26,748 nt of DNA from contig JBBQPM010000092.1 in NCBI GenBank assembly GCA_038217425.1, positions 1-26,748 on the forward strand, given 5' to 3'. This DNA is from JAIEPT01 sp038217425 (GTDB lineage: Bacteria; Planctomycetota; Planctomycetia; Gemmatales; Gemmataceae). Positions 15,872-23,317 of this stretch are shown piece by piece. The stretch's first letter is position 1. Every line of letters starts with the position of its first letter. A model generated the notes under the pieces. It did no database searches and was not told where the DNA came from. It saw only the letters and a program-made list of their open reading frames with translations. Both the position numbers and the translations under genes were made by a program.

Positions 15872-16068
15872 GCTTCATCACGGCATTCACGAATGAGTTG
15901 AGCCGACACCTGCTGAACGCCGTGAGTCTTACACAACTCCCCGGAAAGACGCCTCGCTTCGGCACGAATGCGGTCGCGCATTTCCGCAGCGACGGGCTTC
16001 CCCGTGGCGAGGCTTTCCAGTATGGCCTCGCTTTCGGAATCAACGGCGAGGTCTTCAATTGTTTGCAT
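15868..16068 (-). CDS. Antitoxin of PIN module 1
   Basis: A 66-residue protein directly upstream of, and overlapping, the PIN toxin. It is not a classical VapB: I see no clear ribbon-helix-helix or AbrB motif. Its C-terminal half (about residues 22-66: GKPVAAEMRDRIRAEARR, then KTHGVQQVSAQLIRECRDE) matches each of the two repeats in the antitoxin of module 2. The role is inferred from position and from this family resemblance. It seems to be translated from a nearly leaderless mRNA (see the promoter at 16075-16103). Confidence 0.78.
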   Translation of the reverse strand: MQTIEDLAVDSESEAILESLATGKPVAAEMRDRIRAEARRLSGELCKTHGVQQVSAQLIRECRDEA

Positions 16069-16074
16069 TCTCTT

Positions 16075-16103
16075 ATTTTCGCAGAAAGAAGCCCAAAAAT
16101 CAA
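16075..16103 (-). promoter_or_regulatory. Promoter of PIN module 1
   Basis: Read on the minus strand: TTGATT (16103-16098), 17 bases, GAAAAT (16080-16075), then the antitoxin ATG 12 bases after the first base of the -10. The same geometry and similar sequence occur before module 2. Confidence 0.5.
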
Positions 16104-16185
16104 CACGCTATCGAATCGTCTTTACTGGACGCAACCCAAATTCAATTTCGGCTCGGGAAGGGATTGCCCTCGGCGTGGCTATTAA

Positions 16186-16623
16186 CATCGGGGCCGACAC
16201 CGCGAGAAAGTTTCGCTCATCGCCGCGTTGACGTTGAAGCGAACGTCTTGCGAACCGCAACTGCATTTCCGCACCTACCCCAAGGACTACGTCAACAGCG
16301 AAAAGGCTGCCGACTTCGTGCGGACGCTTTTGAGCGAGATTCCGGGCGAAGTCGTGGTTGTCTGGGACGGCGGCAACATGCACAAAGGCGACCCGATCCG
16401 TGCGTTGCAAAGCGATCAGCCGCGCGTGCATTTCTTTCGATTGCCCCCGTATTGTCCCACCTTCAACCCAGTGGAATACCTTTGGTCCTGGATCAAGTGG
16501 GGGCAGATGCCCAACTTCGCTCCTATCGACGCGACGACCCTGGATGAAGTCGTCCGCGTCAAGTTGGCGGATGCCCAAAACAAACCCTCGCTGCTGCAGA
16601 GCTTCTGGAGCCATTGCGAATAA
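16186..16623 (+). pseudogene. IS630-family transposase, N-terminally truncated
   Basis: C-terminal part of an IS630/DDE_3 transposase. Open frame from just after the TAA at 16183-16185: HRGRHREKVSLIAALTL, then HFRTYPKDYVNSEK, VVVWDGGNMHKG (second catalytic Asp) and LPPYCPTFNPVEYLW (catalytic Glu), ending at 16623. The N-terminal helix-turn-helix and the first catalytic Asp are missing, so it cannot be active. The break, at about 16185, falls between it and the promoter of the toxin-antitoxin module. No clear terminal inverted repeat was found. Confidence 0.85.
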
Positions 16624-16633
16624 CTCACCTCGA

Positions 16634-16666
16634 ATACAATGAGAATAGTGCAAGACTCGATTGTAT
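16634..16666 (+). repeat. Inverted repeat upstream of the MsrA fusion gene
   Basis: ATACAAT (16634-16640) and ATTGTAT (16660-16666) are perfect 7-base inverted repeats with a 19-base loop. The arm contains TACAAT, a -10-like hexamer. It lies 25 bases before the start codon and may be an operator or the residual end of the IS. Confidence 0.3.
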
Positions 16667-16690
16667 GCTGAAGGGTTCAGGAGGGGGGCC

Positions 16691-18028
16691 ATGGACGAGA
16701 AAGACTTGAAAGACCCAAGATTTCAGCAGGCCACGCTAGGCGGGGGCTGCTTCTGGTGCCTGGAAGCGGTCTTCGCGGAGATTCGGGGCGTCCGTCGCGT
16801 CCTCTCGGGGTACACTGGGGGCGCCGTCGTCAATCCCTCCTATCGCCAGGTCTGTAATGGCGATACCGGGCATGCCGAGGTTATTCAGGTCGAGTTCGAT
16901 CCGAAAGAAGTGAGCTTCGCCGATCTGCTCGACGTCTTCTTCGCGCTGCACGATCCCACCACGCTCAATCGCCAGGGCAACGACGTCGGCACCCAGTACC
17001 GCTCCGTCATCTTCACCCATTCCCAGGAACAAGCCGAAGTCGCCCGGCAAAAGATTGCCGAGTTTACCGAGGTCTATCCAAGGCCGATCGTCACGCAGGT
17101 GCAACCGCTCGACACGTTCTACCAGGCGGAAGATTACCACCAGAATTACTACCGCGACAACCCGACGCAGGGGTACTGTCAGGTGGTCATCGGGCCGAAA
17201 CTGGGCAAGTTTCGCGCCAAGTTCGTCGAGCTGGCGCGGCACGATTCGTTGCCGCAGGCGTCCGCGGAGCACAACACGAAACGCCGACAGCCCCAGACGC
17301 CGACGACGTTGGCGGACGCGATCGACATCTGTTTTCGGGACGCTCATATTCTGGTCGTGAACAAGCCGGCGGGATTGACCACGGTCCGTCACCGGGACGA
17401 GGTCGATGCGCGCAGTCAGAAGTTCATGCCGCCGTCGCTGGTCGATTTGCTGCCGAAGTTGCTCGGTTGGGCGGGCACTGGACATCCGCGTATCCGGGCC
17501 GTGCATCGCCTGGACAAGGAAACGAGCGGCCTGGTCGTATTGGCGTTGACGCCGGACGCGGAACGGCACCTGGGCAATCAGTTCCGCGACCACAGCACGG
17601 GACGTGAATACCTCGCTCTGGTGCGCGGCGCCGGCAAGACGGAGACGGTGGAGTCGCAACTCGTCCCCGACCGCGGCGACGGCCGGCGCGGCAGCGGGTC
17701 CGCCGGGCAGCGCGCGGTGACGCATGTCGAAGTCCTCGAATCGCTCGGGGCGTTTTCGCTCGTACGCTGCACGCTCGAAACGGGGCGCACGCATCAGGTC
17801 CGCATCCATCTGGGCGAACGCGGCACGCCCCTGTGCGGCGAGCGAATTTACGACCGCCCCCTGCACGGCCGGCCCGCGCCCGACGGCAGCAACGCGACCC
17901 GCCCCTTGCTGCATGCCGCGAAGCTCGCGCTGGACCATCCCAAGACCGGCAAGCGCCTGGAGTGGTCGGTCGCGCTTCCGGAGGACATGCAGAGCCTGGT
18001 GAAAAAGCTGCGCCGGTCGACGAACTAA
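16691..18028 (+). CDS. msrA: Fusion: peptide methionine sulfoxide reductase A - RluA-type pseudouridine synthase
   Basis: One continuous frame of 445 residues with two enzymes. Residues 12-180 are MsrA, which reduces methionine-S-sulfoxide in proteins: GGGCFWCLEA with catalytic Cys20, GYTGG (40-44), YRQVCNGDTGHAE (51-63), and the conserved AEDYHQNY. A hydrophilic linker (about 185-208) follows. Residues 209-440 are an RluA-family pseudouridine synthase without an S4 domain: LVVNKPAGLTT (221-231), the catalytic motif HRLDKETSG with Asp275, and TGRTHQVRIHL (364-374). The start is ATG 16691, with AGGAGG at 16679-16684. Upstream is the IS remnant, downstream an AAA ATPase; msrB lies 2 kb further on. 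The fusion is visible in sequence; I do not know a described case. The RNA substrate is unknown. Confidence 0.92.
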   Translation: MDEKDLKDPRFQQATLGGGCFWCLEAVFAEIRGVRRVLSGYTGGAVVNPSYRQVCNGDTGHAEVIQVEFDPKEVSFADLLDVFFALHDPTTLNRQGNDVGTQYRSVIFTHSQEQAEVARQKIAEFTEVYPRPIVTQVQPLDTFYQAEDYHQNYYRDNPTQGYCQVVIGPKLGKFRAKFVELARHDSLPQASAEHNTKRRQPQTPTTLADAIDICFRDAHILVVNKPAGLTTVRHRDEVDARSQKFMPPSLVDLLPKLLGWAGTGHPRIRAVHRLDKETSGLVVLALTPDAERHLGNQFRDHSTGREYLALVRGAGKTETVESQLVPDRGDGRRGSGSAGQRAVTHVEVLESLGAFSLVRCTLETGRTHQVRIHLGERGTPLCGERIYDRPLHGRPAPDGSNATRPLLHAAKLALDHPKTGKRLEWSVALPEDMQSLVKKLRRSTN

Positions 18029-18084
18029 TCGCCCGCGCATGCCCTCCATACAATTCATGTATCGCGTTTTCTCCGGGAGACTTC

Positions 18085-19080
18085 ATGGATCTAAGCGACT
18101 TCGGAACCCAATCCGTCCCGCCGCGCGTCCGGCACGACGGCGGCTTTGACCCGGCGGATTATCTGCACGACGACCTCGGCAATCGGCCCATGCCCTGGAA
18201 AGCAGTGCAGTGGAAAATTGCCCAGGCCGGCGTCTTCGAAGTCTGCGGCTCCACCGCTCGCCAACTCCCCGCCGGCGCCTACGGCGTCACCGTCAACCAA
18301 TTCGGCGAGATCCAGTTCCAGCACCGCGACCTCCAGGTCGACGACCTCATCGACTTCGCCGACTCTCTCCCCGCCAAGATCCTCGAGGAAATCCAAAACT
18401 TCTGGACCCTCGGCGACACCTTCCACAAGTACGGCTACCTCCATCGCCGCGGCTATCTTCTCTACGGCCCGCAAGGTTCCGGCAAGAGTTCCGTCGTCCA
18501 TCAAACCGTCCACCGCATCATCCACGCCGGGCACATTGCCGTCTTTTGCGAACATCCCGGCATCCTCACCCGGGCGATGGAACTCTTCCGCAAGATCGAG
18601 CCCGATCGTCCGCTCGTGTGCCTCTTCGAGGACATCGACGCCATCATCGAAAATCACGGCGACAGCGAACTGCTGCAATGGCTCGACGGATCGCACCAGA
18701 TCAACAAGGTCATCAACATCGCGACGACGAACTACCCGGAGCGTCTCGATCGCCGAATCGTGTCCCGGCCGCGTCGTTTCGACCGCATCATCAAGATCGA
18801 GCCCCCCGCGGCCGGCATTCGCGAGGTCTATCTGAAACGCAAGCTCCCCGACCTGGCGACCAACGGCAAGCTCGCGAACTGGGTGAAATTGACCGACGGC
18901 CTGTCATTCGCGGCCATGGCGGAGTTGGTGATCAGCGTCGCCTGCCTGGGAAATTCACTGGAGGAGACGATCGAGTTGCTGCGCAAGCTCGACGATCCAG
19001 GGCCCTCGAGCAAGGAGTTCGACAAGCCCGGCAGTATGGGTTTTCGCATCCCCCGCAAGGACGACGGCACGCCCCTGTGA
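18085..19080 (+). CDS. BCS1-like AAA ATPase
   Basis: A 331-residue AAA protein. Its nucleotide-binding part resembles mitochondrial BCS1: HRRGYLLYGPQGSGKSS (120-136, Lys134), and a Walker B with order swapped from DE to ED (CLFEDIDAII, Glu182-Asp183), as in BCS1. Sensor 1 is IATTNYPE and the arginine-finger region is SRPRRFDRII (227-236). Residues 1-100 form a domain of unknown type (VFEVCGSTARQLPAGAYGV). No membrane helix is seen, unlike BCS1. ATG 18085 has GGGAGA upstream and fits the family; the open frame upstream overlaps the previous gene in another frame and is spurious. Its substrate is unknown. Confidence 0.8.
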   Translation: MDLSDFGTQSVPPRVRHDGGFDPADYLHDDLGNRPMPWKAVQWKIAQAGVFEVCGSTARQLPAGAYGVTVNQFGEIQFQHRDLQVDDLIDFADSLPAKILEEIQNFWTLGDTFHKYGYLHRRGYLLYGPQGSGKSSVVHQTVHRIIHAGHIAVFCEHPGILTRAMELFRKIEPDRPLVCLFEDIDAIIENHGDSELLQWLDGSHQINKVINIATTNYPERLDRRIVSRPRRFDRIIKIEPPAAGIREVYLKRKLPDLATNGKLANWVKLTDGLSFAAMAELVISVACLGNSLEETIELLRKLDDPGPSSKEFDKPGSMGFRIPRKDDGTPL

Positions 19081-19084
19081 GCGA

Positions 19085-19113
19085 TTGACGGGGCCGAGTC
19101 CTTTTGCAAGAAT
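19085..19113 (+). promoter_or_regulatory. Promoter of PIN module 2
   Basis: TTGACG (19085-19090), 17 bases, AAGAAT (19108-19113). The antitoxin ATG at 19120 is 12 bases after the first base of the -10, leaving almost no leader and no ribosome binding site. Confidence 0.5.
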
Positions 19114-19119
19114 GACAGT

Positions 19120-19593
19120 ATGAAGAACGAAATCGTCGATGATCTGGACGATAAGGCGTTAGCTGCAGCCGACGGCGAGGCGGTCATGGATAGTTGCATT
19201 CATGGGACATCGCTGGACCCGGAGATCGGCAAGCGAGTGGGCGCACGCGCCAAGCAAATTCGCGACGAGATCTATCGCAAGCATGGCTTGGTGGACTGGG
19301 CGGTACCCTTGATTCGAGAGTGTCGTGGGGAATTGCCGGTCGAACCCTGCAGTTCGCTTCACGACCAAGCGAGTCTACCGCCCGAAAAGCTGGAGGATGA
19401 CCCCTTGGCTGCGGCCGACGAAGCGGCTGTGTGGGCAGGCGTGATTAACGGCACTCCTGTCGATCCTGAAATTGGTCGTAGAGTGGGTGAGAGAGCAAAG
19501 AAAGTGCGCGACGAGATCTATCGCAAACACGGATTGGTCGATTGGGCAGTCCCCCTCATTCGGGAATTGCGCGGGGAATTACCTGAAGTATGA
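19120..19593 (+). CDS. Antitoxin of PIN module 2, tandemly duplicated domain
   Basis: A 157-residue protein upstream of, and overlapping (ATGA), a PIN toxin. It holds two copies of the same unit, offset by 82 residues (246 bases): LAAADGEAVMDSCIHGTSLDPEIG and DEIYRKHGLVDWAVPLIRE at 49-67, repeated as LAAADEAAVWAGVINGTPVDPEIG and DEIYRKHGLVDWAVPLIRE at 131-149. The 19-residue stretch is identical in both copies. The module 1 antitoxin has one copy. The two copies are joined by a linker around 74-95. Function as antitoxin is inferred from position; whether each copy binds a toxin is not known. Confidence 0.8.
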   Translation: MKNEIVDDLDDKALAAADGEAVMDSCIHGTSLDPEIGKRVGARAKQIRDEIYRKHGLVDWAVPLIRECRGELPVEPCSSLHDQASLPPEKLEDDPLAAADEAAVWAGVINGTPVDPEIGRRVGERAKKVRDEIYRKHGLVDWAVPLIRELRGELPEV

Positions 19594-20015
19594 GGTACGT
19601 GGTCGATTCGTGCGTGGCGATCAAATGGGAATTGGCGGAAGCCGACTCCGATAAGGCGATCGCTCTACGGGACGATTATCGGCGGGGAGTTCACGAACTT
19701 ATTGCTCCGGACATTTTTCCCATTGAGTCGGCCCATTCGTTTACACGAGCTGAACGGCAATTGAGAATTCCAGTCGGGAAAGGCCGCAAGTTGCTTGCTG
19801 CGATTCTATTTATCCCGCCCCAATTTTATCCTTATATTCCCCTTTTACCTCGCGCAGCCGATATCTCCTCACAGTATCGCGTCGGCGTTTACGACTGCGT
19901 TTACGTCGCTCTTGCGGAACGAGAGAACTGCAAGCTCGTCACCAGCGACGACCGACTCATCCATAACTTGCAGCCCCACTTTCCCTTCATCGTAGCTCTC
20001 TCCTCACTGCCTTGA
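19590..20015 (+). CDS. PIN-domain toxin (VapC-like), module 2
   Basis: Predicted ribonuclease, 141 residues, paralogous to module 1. Asp6 (VVDSC), Glu46 (IFPIE), Asp102 (YDCVYVALAE) and Asp120/Asp121 (VTSDDRL) are all kept. The ATG is the last codon overlap of the antitoxin (ATGA). The 3' end is 12 bases ahead of the TATAAT box of msrB, so msrB is probably transcribed on its own. Confidence 0.88.
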   Translation: MRYVVDSCVAIKWELAEADSDKAIALRDDYRRGVHELIAPDIFPIESAHSFTRAERQLRIPVGKGRKLLAAILFIPPQFYPYIPLLPRAADISSQYRVGVYDCVYVALAERENCKLVTSDDRLIHNLQPHFPFIVALSSLP

Positions 20016-20027
20016 TTCTTCCGCGCC

Positions 20028-20033
20028 TATAAT
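20028..20033 (+). promoter_or_regulatory. -10 element of msrB
   Basis: A perfect TATAAT, 42 bases before the GTG start. No convincing -35 at 16-18 bases upstream. Confidence 0.45.
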
Positions 20034-20069
20034 GACTCCGCACGCAAATCACAGCTCAAGGAGACGCTC

Positions 20070-20552
20070 GTGCAAGTCAAAGTCTACAACCGCGCCGGCG
20101 ACCTCGTCGGGCCCGTCGACGTCGCGCCGGTCGCCAAATCCGACGCCGACTGGGCCAAACAACTGACCCGCGAACAGTTTGTCGTCGCCCGCGGCAAAGG
20201 GACCGAACGTCCCTTCTGCGGCACCCTGCTCGACAACAAACGCCCCGGCGTCTACACCTGCATCTGCTGCGGGCTGCCGCTGTTCTCGTCGGCCGGCAAG
20301 TTCAACTCCGGTACCGGTTGGCCCAGCTTCTTCCAGCCCGTCGCCGCGGAGAACGTCGTCACGGCCGGCGATCATAGCCATGGCATGTCGCGCGATGAGA
20401 TCCTGTGCGCCCGCTGCGACGGTCATCTGGGCCATGTCTTCGAGGACGGCCCGGCGCCGACCGGACTACGCTACTGCGTCAACTCCGAGTCGCTCGCCTT
20501 CACCGACGCCGCCGACCTCGCCCAACTCGCCGACCCGGCAGCGGGGGATTGA
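20070..20552 (+). CDS. msrB: Peptide methionine-R-sulfoxide reductase
   Basis: Reduces methionine-R-sulfoxide, the other stereoisomer from MsrA. The 160-residue protein has both zinc pairs (Cys64/Cys67 in CICCG and Cys113/Cys116 in CARC), GTGWPSF (81-87), the GHLGHVF block, and catalytic Cys136 in RYCVNSESL. Cys50 could be the resolving cysteine. It starts with GTG at 20070, with AAGGAG at 20058-20063. Two bases after its stop comes the aldo/keto reductase, so they form an operon. Confidence 0.93.
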   Translation: MQVKVYNRAGDLVGPVDVAPVAKSDADWAKQLTREQFVVARGKGTERPFCGTLLDNKRPGVYTCICCGLPLFSSAGKFNSGTGWPSFFQPVAAENVVTAGDHSHGMSRDEILCARCDGHLGHVFEDGPAPTGLRYCVNSESLAFTDAADLAQLADPAAGD

Positions 20553-20554
20553 TC

Positions 20555-21385
20555 ATGGCCGACATCCCACGTTTTATCTACGGTACTGCCTGGAAGGAAA
20601 ACGAAACCCAGCGGCTCACCGAGCTGGCGATCCAGCAGGGCTTCCGCGGCATCGACACCGCCAACCAGCGCCGCCATTATCACGAGGCCGGCGTCGGCGC
20701 TGCGATCCAGGCGTGCCTGCAAAAAGGACTCGTGACCCGCGACGATCTCTTCCTGCAAACCAAGTACACCTTCCAGCGCGGCCAGGATCATCGCCTCCCC
20801 TACGACGCCAAAGCCGCCGTCGGCGTGCAGGTCGAACAGTCGTTCGCCAGCTCGCTCGAGCATCTCGGCGTCGACGGCATCGATTCGTACGTGCTGCACG
20901 GTCCGAGTCTGCGCACGGGCCTGATCGCCGACGACTGGGCTGCCTGGCGCGCGATGGAATCGCTCCATGGGCGAAAACTCGTGCGGATGCTCGGCGTCAG
21001 CAACGTCAGTCGGGAGCAACTCGAGGCGCTGTGCCGTGAGGCGAGCGTGCAGCCGACGTTCGTGCAGAATCGCTGTTACGCGAATCAAGGCTGGGACCGC
21101 AGCGTGCGCGAGTTTTGCGCGGACCGTAAAATTTTGTACCAGGGATTCTCGCTGTTGACGGCAAACCGCGACGTGATGGCGAAGATCGGCATCGCCCGCA
21201 TCGCGCAACGGCTGGGCCGAACCGTGAGCCAAATTATCTTTCGATTCGCCCTGGAGATCGGTATGATTCCGCTGACGGGCACAACGAGCGCGGCCCACAT
21301 GCGTGCCGATCTCGAGGCGCTGGACTTCGCACTGGAACCGGCAGAGGTCGCCGTCATTACCGGGATCGCGTCCGCTAAAATTTAG
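20555..21385 (+). CDS. Aldo/keto reductase
   Basis: NAD(P)H-dependent carbonyl reductase of the AKR superfamily, 276 residues, one TIM barrel. The tetrad is present: Asp34 (GIDTAN), Tyr42, Lys70 (LQTKY) and His115 (VLHGP). LGVSNVS (near 145-151) and the late PLTGTTS phosphate-binding stretch match the family. GGGGGA precedes the ATG at 20555. It sits between msrB and the transaldolase gene, with 2 and 11 base gaps. The substrate is not predictable. Confidence 0.88.
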   Translation: MADIPRFIYGTAWKENETQRLTELAIQQGFRGIDTANQRRHYHEAGVGAAIQACLQKGLVTRDDLFLQTKYTFQRGQDHRLPYDAKAAVGVQVEQSFASSLEHLGVDGIDSYVLHGPSLRTGLIADDWAAWRAMESLHGRKLVRMLGVSNVSREQLEALCREASVQPTFVQNRCYANQGWDRSVREFCADRKILYQGFSLLTANRDVMAKIGIARIAQRLGRTVSQIIFRFALEIGMIPLTGTTSAAHMRADLEALDFALEPAEVAVITGIASAKI

Positions 21386-21396
21386 GGAGATTCGTC

Positions 21397-22443
21397 ATGT
21401 CGAGTTTGAAATCGCTGATCGCCGCCGGGACCAAACTTTGGCTCGATTCGATCGATCCGGATCTCGTGAAGTCCAACCGCGCCCTCGGCGCGACCGGCGC
21501 CACGTCTAATCCCATCATCATCGCCGACCTCATCAAGACGGGCCGATTCGACGATCTGTTGCGCAAGTTCCTCGATGCCGACCAGACCGACGCGCAAATC
21601 GCCTGGAATCTGACCGACACGCTGGTGCGTCAGGCGCAGACGGTCTTCGAACCCGTCTGGAACCAGACGCACGGTAATGACGGCTACGTCAGCTTCGAAC
21701 TCGACCCGCTGCTCGAAGATCCCGCCGACACGCGTTCCAATGAAATGAAGGCGGCGGAGTACGTGACCCTTGGGCTAAAGTGGAGCCGGGGTCACGTCAA
21801 TCGCATGATCAAGATCCCCGCGACCCCGGCCGGGCTTCTCGCGCTCGAGGAACTCACCGCTCAGGGCGTCACCCTCAACGTCACGTTGATCTTCACGAGC
21901 CGGCAGTACCAGGCGGCGCGCGACGCCATCTGGAGCGGCGCCCAGAAACGTTCGTCGCGCGCTTCGTTCAAATCGGTCTACTCGATCTTCGTCAGCCGAA
22001 TCGACGTTTACACCGAGAAGCACGTCCCCGAACTGTCGCCCGCGGCTCAGGGGTTGGTCGGCATCGTCAATGCCAAGAACATCTGGCGCGAGAACCAGAT
22101 CTTCTGGGCGGATAAGAAGTTGCCCCTGCAGCAGGAAATGATCTTCGCCAGCACGGGAACCAAGAAGCCGAGCGATATCGCGTGGAAGTACGTCTCGGCC
22201 TTCGCCGGCTCGGACATCGAAACCAATCCGCCCGAAACGAACGACAAGGCGGAGAAATCGGGGCAGACGTTCACACGGCAGGTCGAGGTCATGCCGGACG
22301 CGGCAATTCTCCAGGAGATCGCGGCCAAGGTCGATTTCGCGAAGATGGAAAAGACGCTGATGGCCGAGGGAATCCAGAAGTTCGCGGATCCGCAGAAGGC
22401 GCTCCTGGCGCTCATCGCCCAGAAACGGCAGGCGATGAAGTAG
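21397..22443 (+). CDS. tal: Transaldolase
   Basis: Transfers a dihydroxyacetone unit between sugar phosphates in the pentose phosphate pathway. The 348-residue protein has WLDSI(D) and ATSNPI near the N terminus, the Schiff-base Lys139 in MIKIPATPAG, TLNVTLIFT (about 159-167) and VSRIDVYTE. It is of the longer TAL type often found with glucose-6-phosphate dehydrogenase or isomerase. GGGAG lies right after the stop of the aldo/keto reductase gene. Its presence with methionine sulfoxide and carbonyl reductases fits NADPH-linked stress metabolism (inference). Confidence 0.92.
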   Translation: MSSLKSLIAAGTKLWLDSIDPDLVKSNRALGATGATSNPIIIADLIKTGRFDDLLRKFLDADQTDAQIAWNLTDTLVRQAQTVFEPVWNQTHGNDGYVSFELDPLLEDPADTRSNEMKAAEYVTLGLKWSRGHVNRMIKIPATPAGLLALEELTAQGVTLNVTLIFTSRQYQAARDAIWSGAQKRSSRASFKSVYSIFVSRIDVYTEKHVPELSPAAQGLVGIVNAKNIWRENQIFWADKKLPLQQEMIFASTGTKKPSDIAWKYVSAFAGSDIETNPPETNDKAEKSGQTFTRQVEVMPDAAILQEIAAKVDFAKMEKTLMAEGIQKFADPQKALLALIAQKRQAMK

Positions 22444-22525
22444 GATTTGGTGGTGGAAGGCGTCCGGGAAGTGTGTTACAAATCAGCTTTCGCAACACAT
22501 AGTCCCCTCGAACAGGAGCGACCGT

Positions 22526-23272
22526 ATGCAACGCGGCATGTGGGCCGGCATCTCGGCCATTGGCATGGCATCCCTTCTACTGCTCTCCGGCGTCGTCGAT
22601 GCCGGCAAGGCGAAAGTCGACGACAAGAAGGTCGAAGCGAAGAAGGCGCCCGAAGTCCCGCCACTCAAGGGCAAGTCCGAAACCATCAAGCTCTTCAACG
22701 GCAACAATCTCGACGGCTGGGAAGGTTACAGCGATCTCTGGTCGGTAAAGGACGGCGTCATCGTCGCCAAGAATGAGAAGCCGCTCACGGTGTCAACCTA
22801 CCTTTTCACCAAGCAGAAGTTCACCGACTTCAAGCTCGAATTTTCCGCCAAGCTCGTGACGTCGGAGATGCATTCCGGCGTCGCCTTCTGGGGCAAGAAG
22901 CACGTCCCCATGAAGGTCAAGGATGCAGTCGCTGAGAAAGCCGAGCATACGTATCAAGGCCATCTCGTCATGTTTCCCTCGCAATGGGGCCTATACGATC
23001 TTTATCGCCGGGAAGGCGGCATCAATTTGTCGAAAGAAATTCGGGCGGCCGCGATCTCCGCGGGCAAACAGCACGACTGGAACGACATGGAGATCCGCGC
23101 CCAGGGCAACCGTATCCGCCTGAAAGTCAACGGCAAGGAGGTGGTCGACTGGCGCGATCCGCAGCCGGAACTCGTCGGCGAAGGCCCGATCGCGCTGCAA
23201 CTGCATTCCAACAAAATGCCGCAAGAGATCCACTTCAAGGGCCTGGTCGTGACGACCTTCCCGCAGGATTAA
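22526..23272 (+). CDS. Secreted DUF1080 (3-keto-disaccharide hydrolase domain) protein
   Basis: A 248-residue exported protein. The signal peptide spans residues 1-26 (SLLLLSGVVDAG). After a lysine-rich stretch, residues 53-246 form the DUF1080 beta-sandwich: IKLFNGNNLDGWEG (54-67), WSVKDGVIV, DFKLEFSAKL, SGVAFWG, and GPIALQLHSNKMPQEIHFKGLVV at the end. Such proteins are abundant in planctomycetes and are thought to bind or cleave polysaccharide or glycoside; catalysis has been shown only for some members. AGGAG precedes the ATG. It converges with the pyrophosphorylase gene over a palindrome. Confidence 0.9.
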   Translation: MQRGMWAGISAIGMASLLLLSGVVDAGKAKVDDKKVEAKKAPEVPPLKGKSETIKLFNGNNLDGWEGYSDLWSVKDGVIVAKNEKPLTVSTYLFTKQKFTDFKLEFSAKLVTSEMHSGVAFWGKKHVPMKVKDAVAEKAEHTYQGHLVMFPSQWGLYDLYRREGGINLSKEIRAAAISAGKQHDWNDMEIRAQGNRIRLKVNGKEVVDWRDPQPELVGEGPIALQLHSNKMPQEIHFKGLVVTTFPQD

Positions 23273-23279
23273 TCCCCCT

Positions 23280-23317
23280 CGTTTAGCGCTCGCGCGTTCC
23301 CGTGCGAGCGCTAAACG
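23280..23317. repeat. 14-bp perfect palindrome over a convergent gene end
   Basis: CGTTTAGCGCTCGC (23280-23293) and its exact complement (23304-23317), 10-base loop. It covers the stop codon and last residues of the minus-strand pyrophosphorylase gene and follows the DUF1080 stop by 7 bases. Could stop transcription in both directions; no T-run. Confidence 0.75.

Noticed and set aside
16069..16185. N-terminal part of the IS630 transposase in another frame
   Set aside because: Translations of this stretch did not match the expected DEAG or RTWAPRG blocks, so I regard the N terminus as deleted rather than frameshifted.
16736..18058. 440-residue open frame on the minus strand
   Set aside because: Antisense shadow of the MsrA fusion gene; low-complexity composition.
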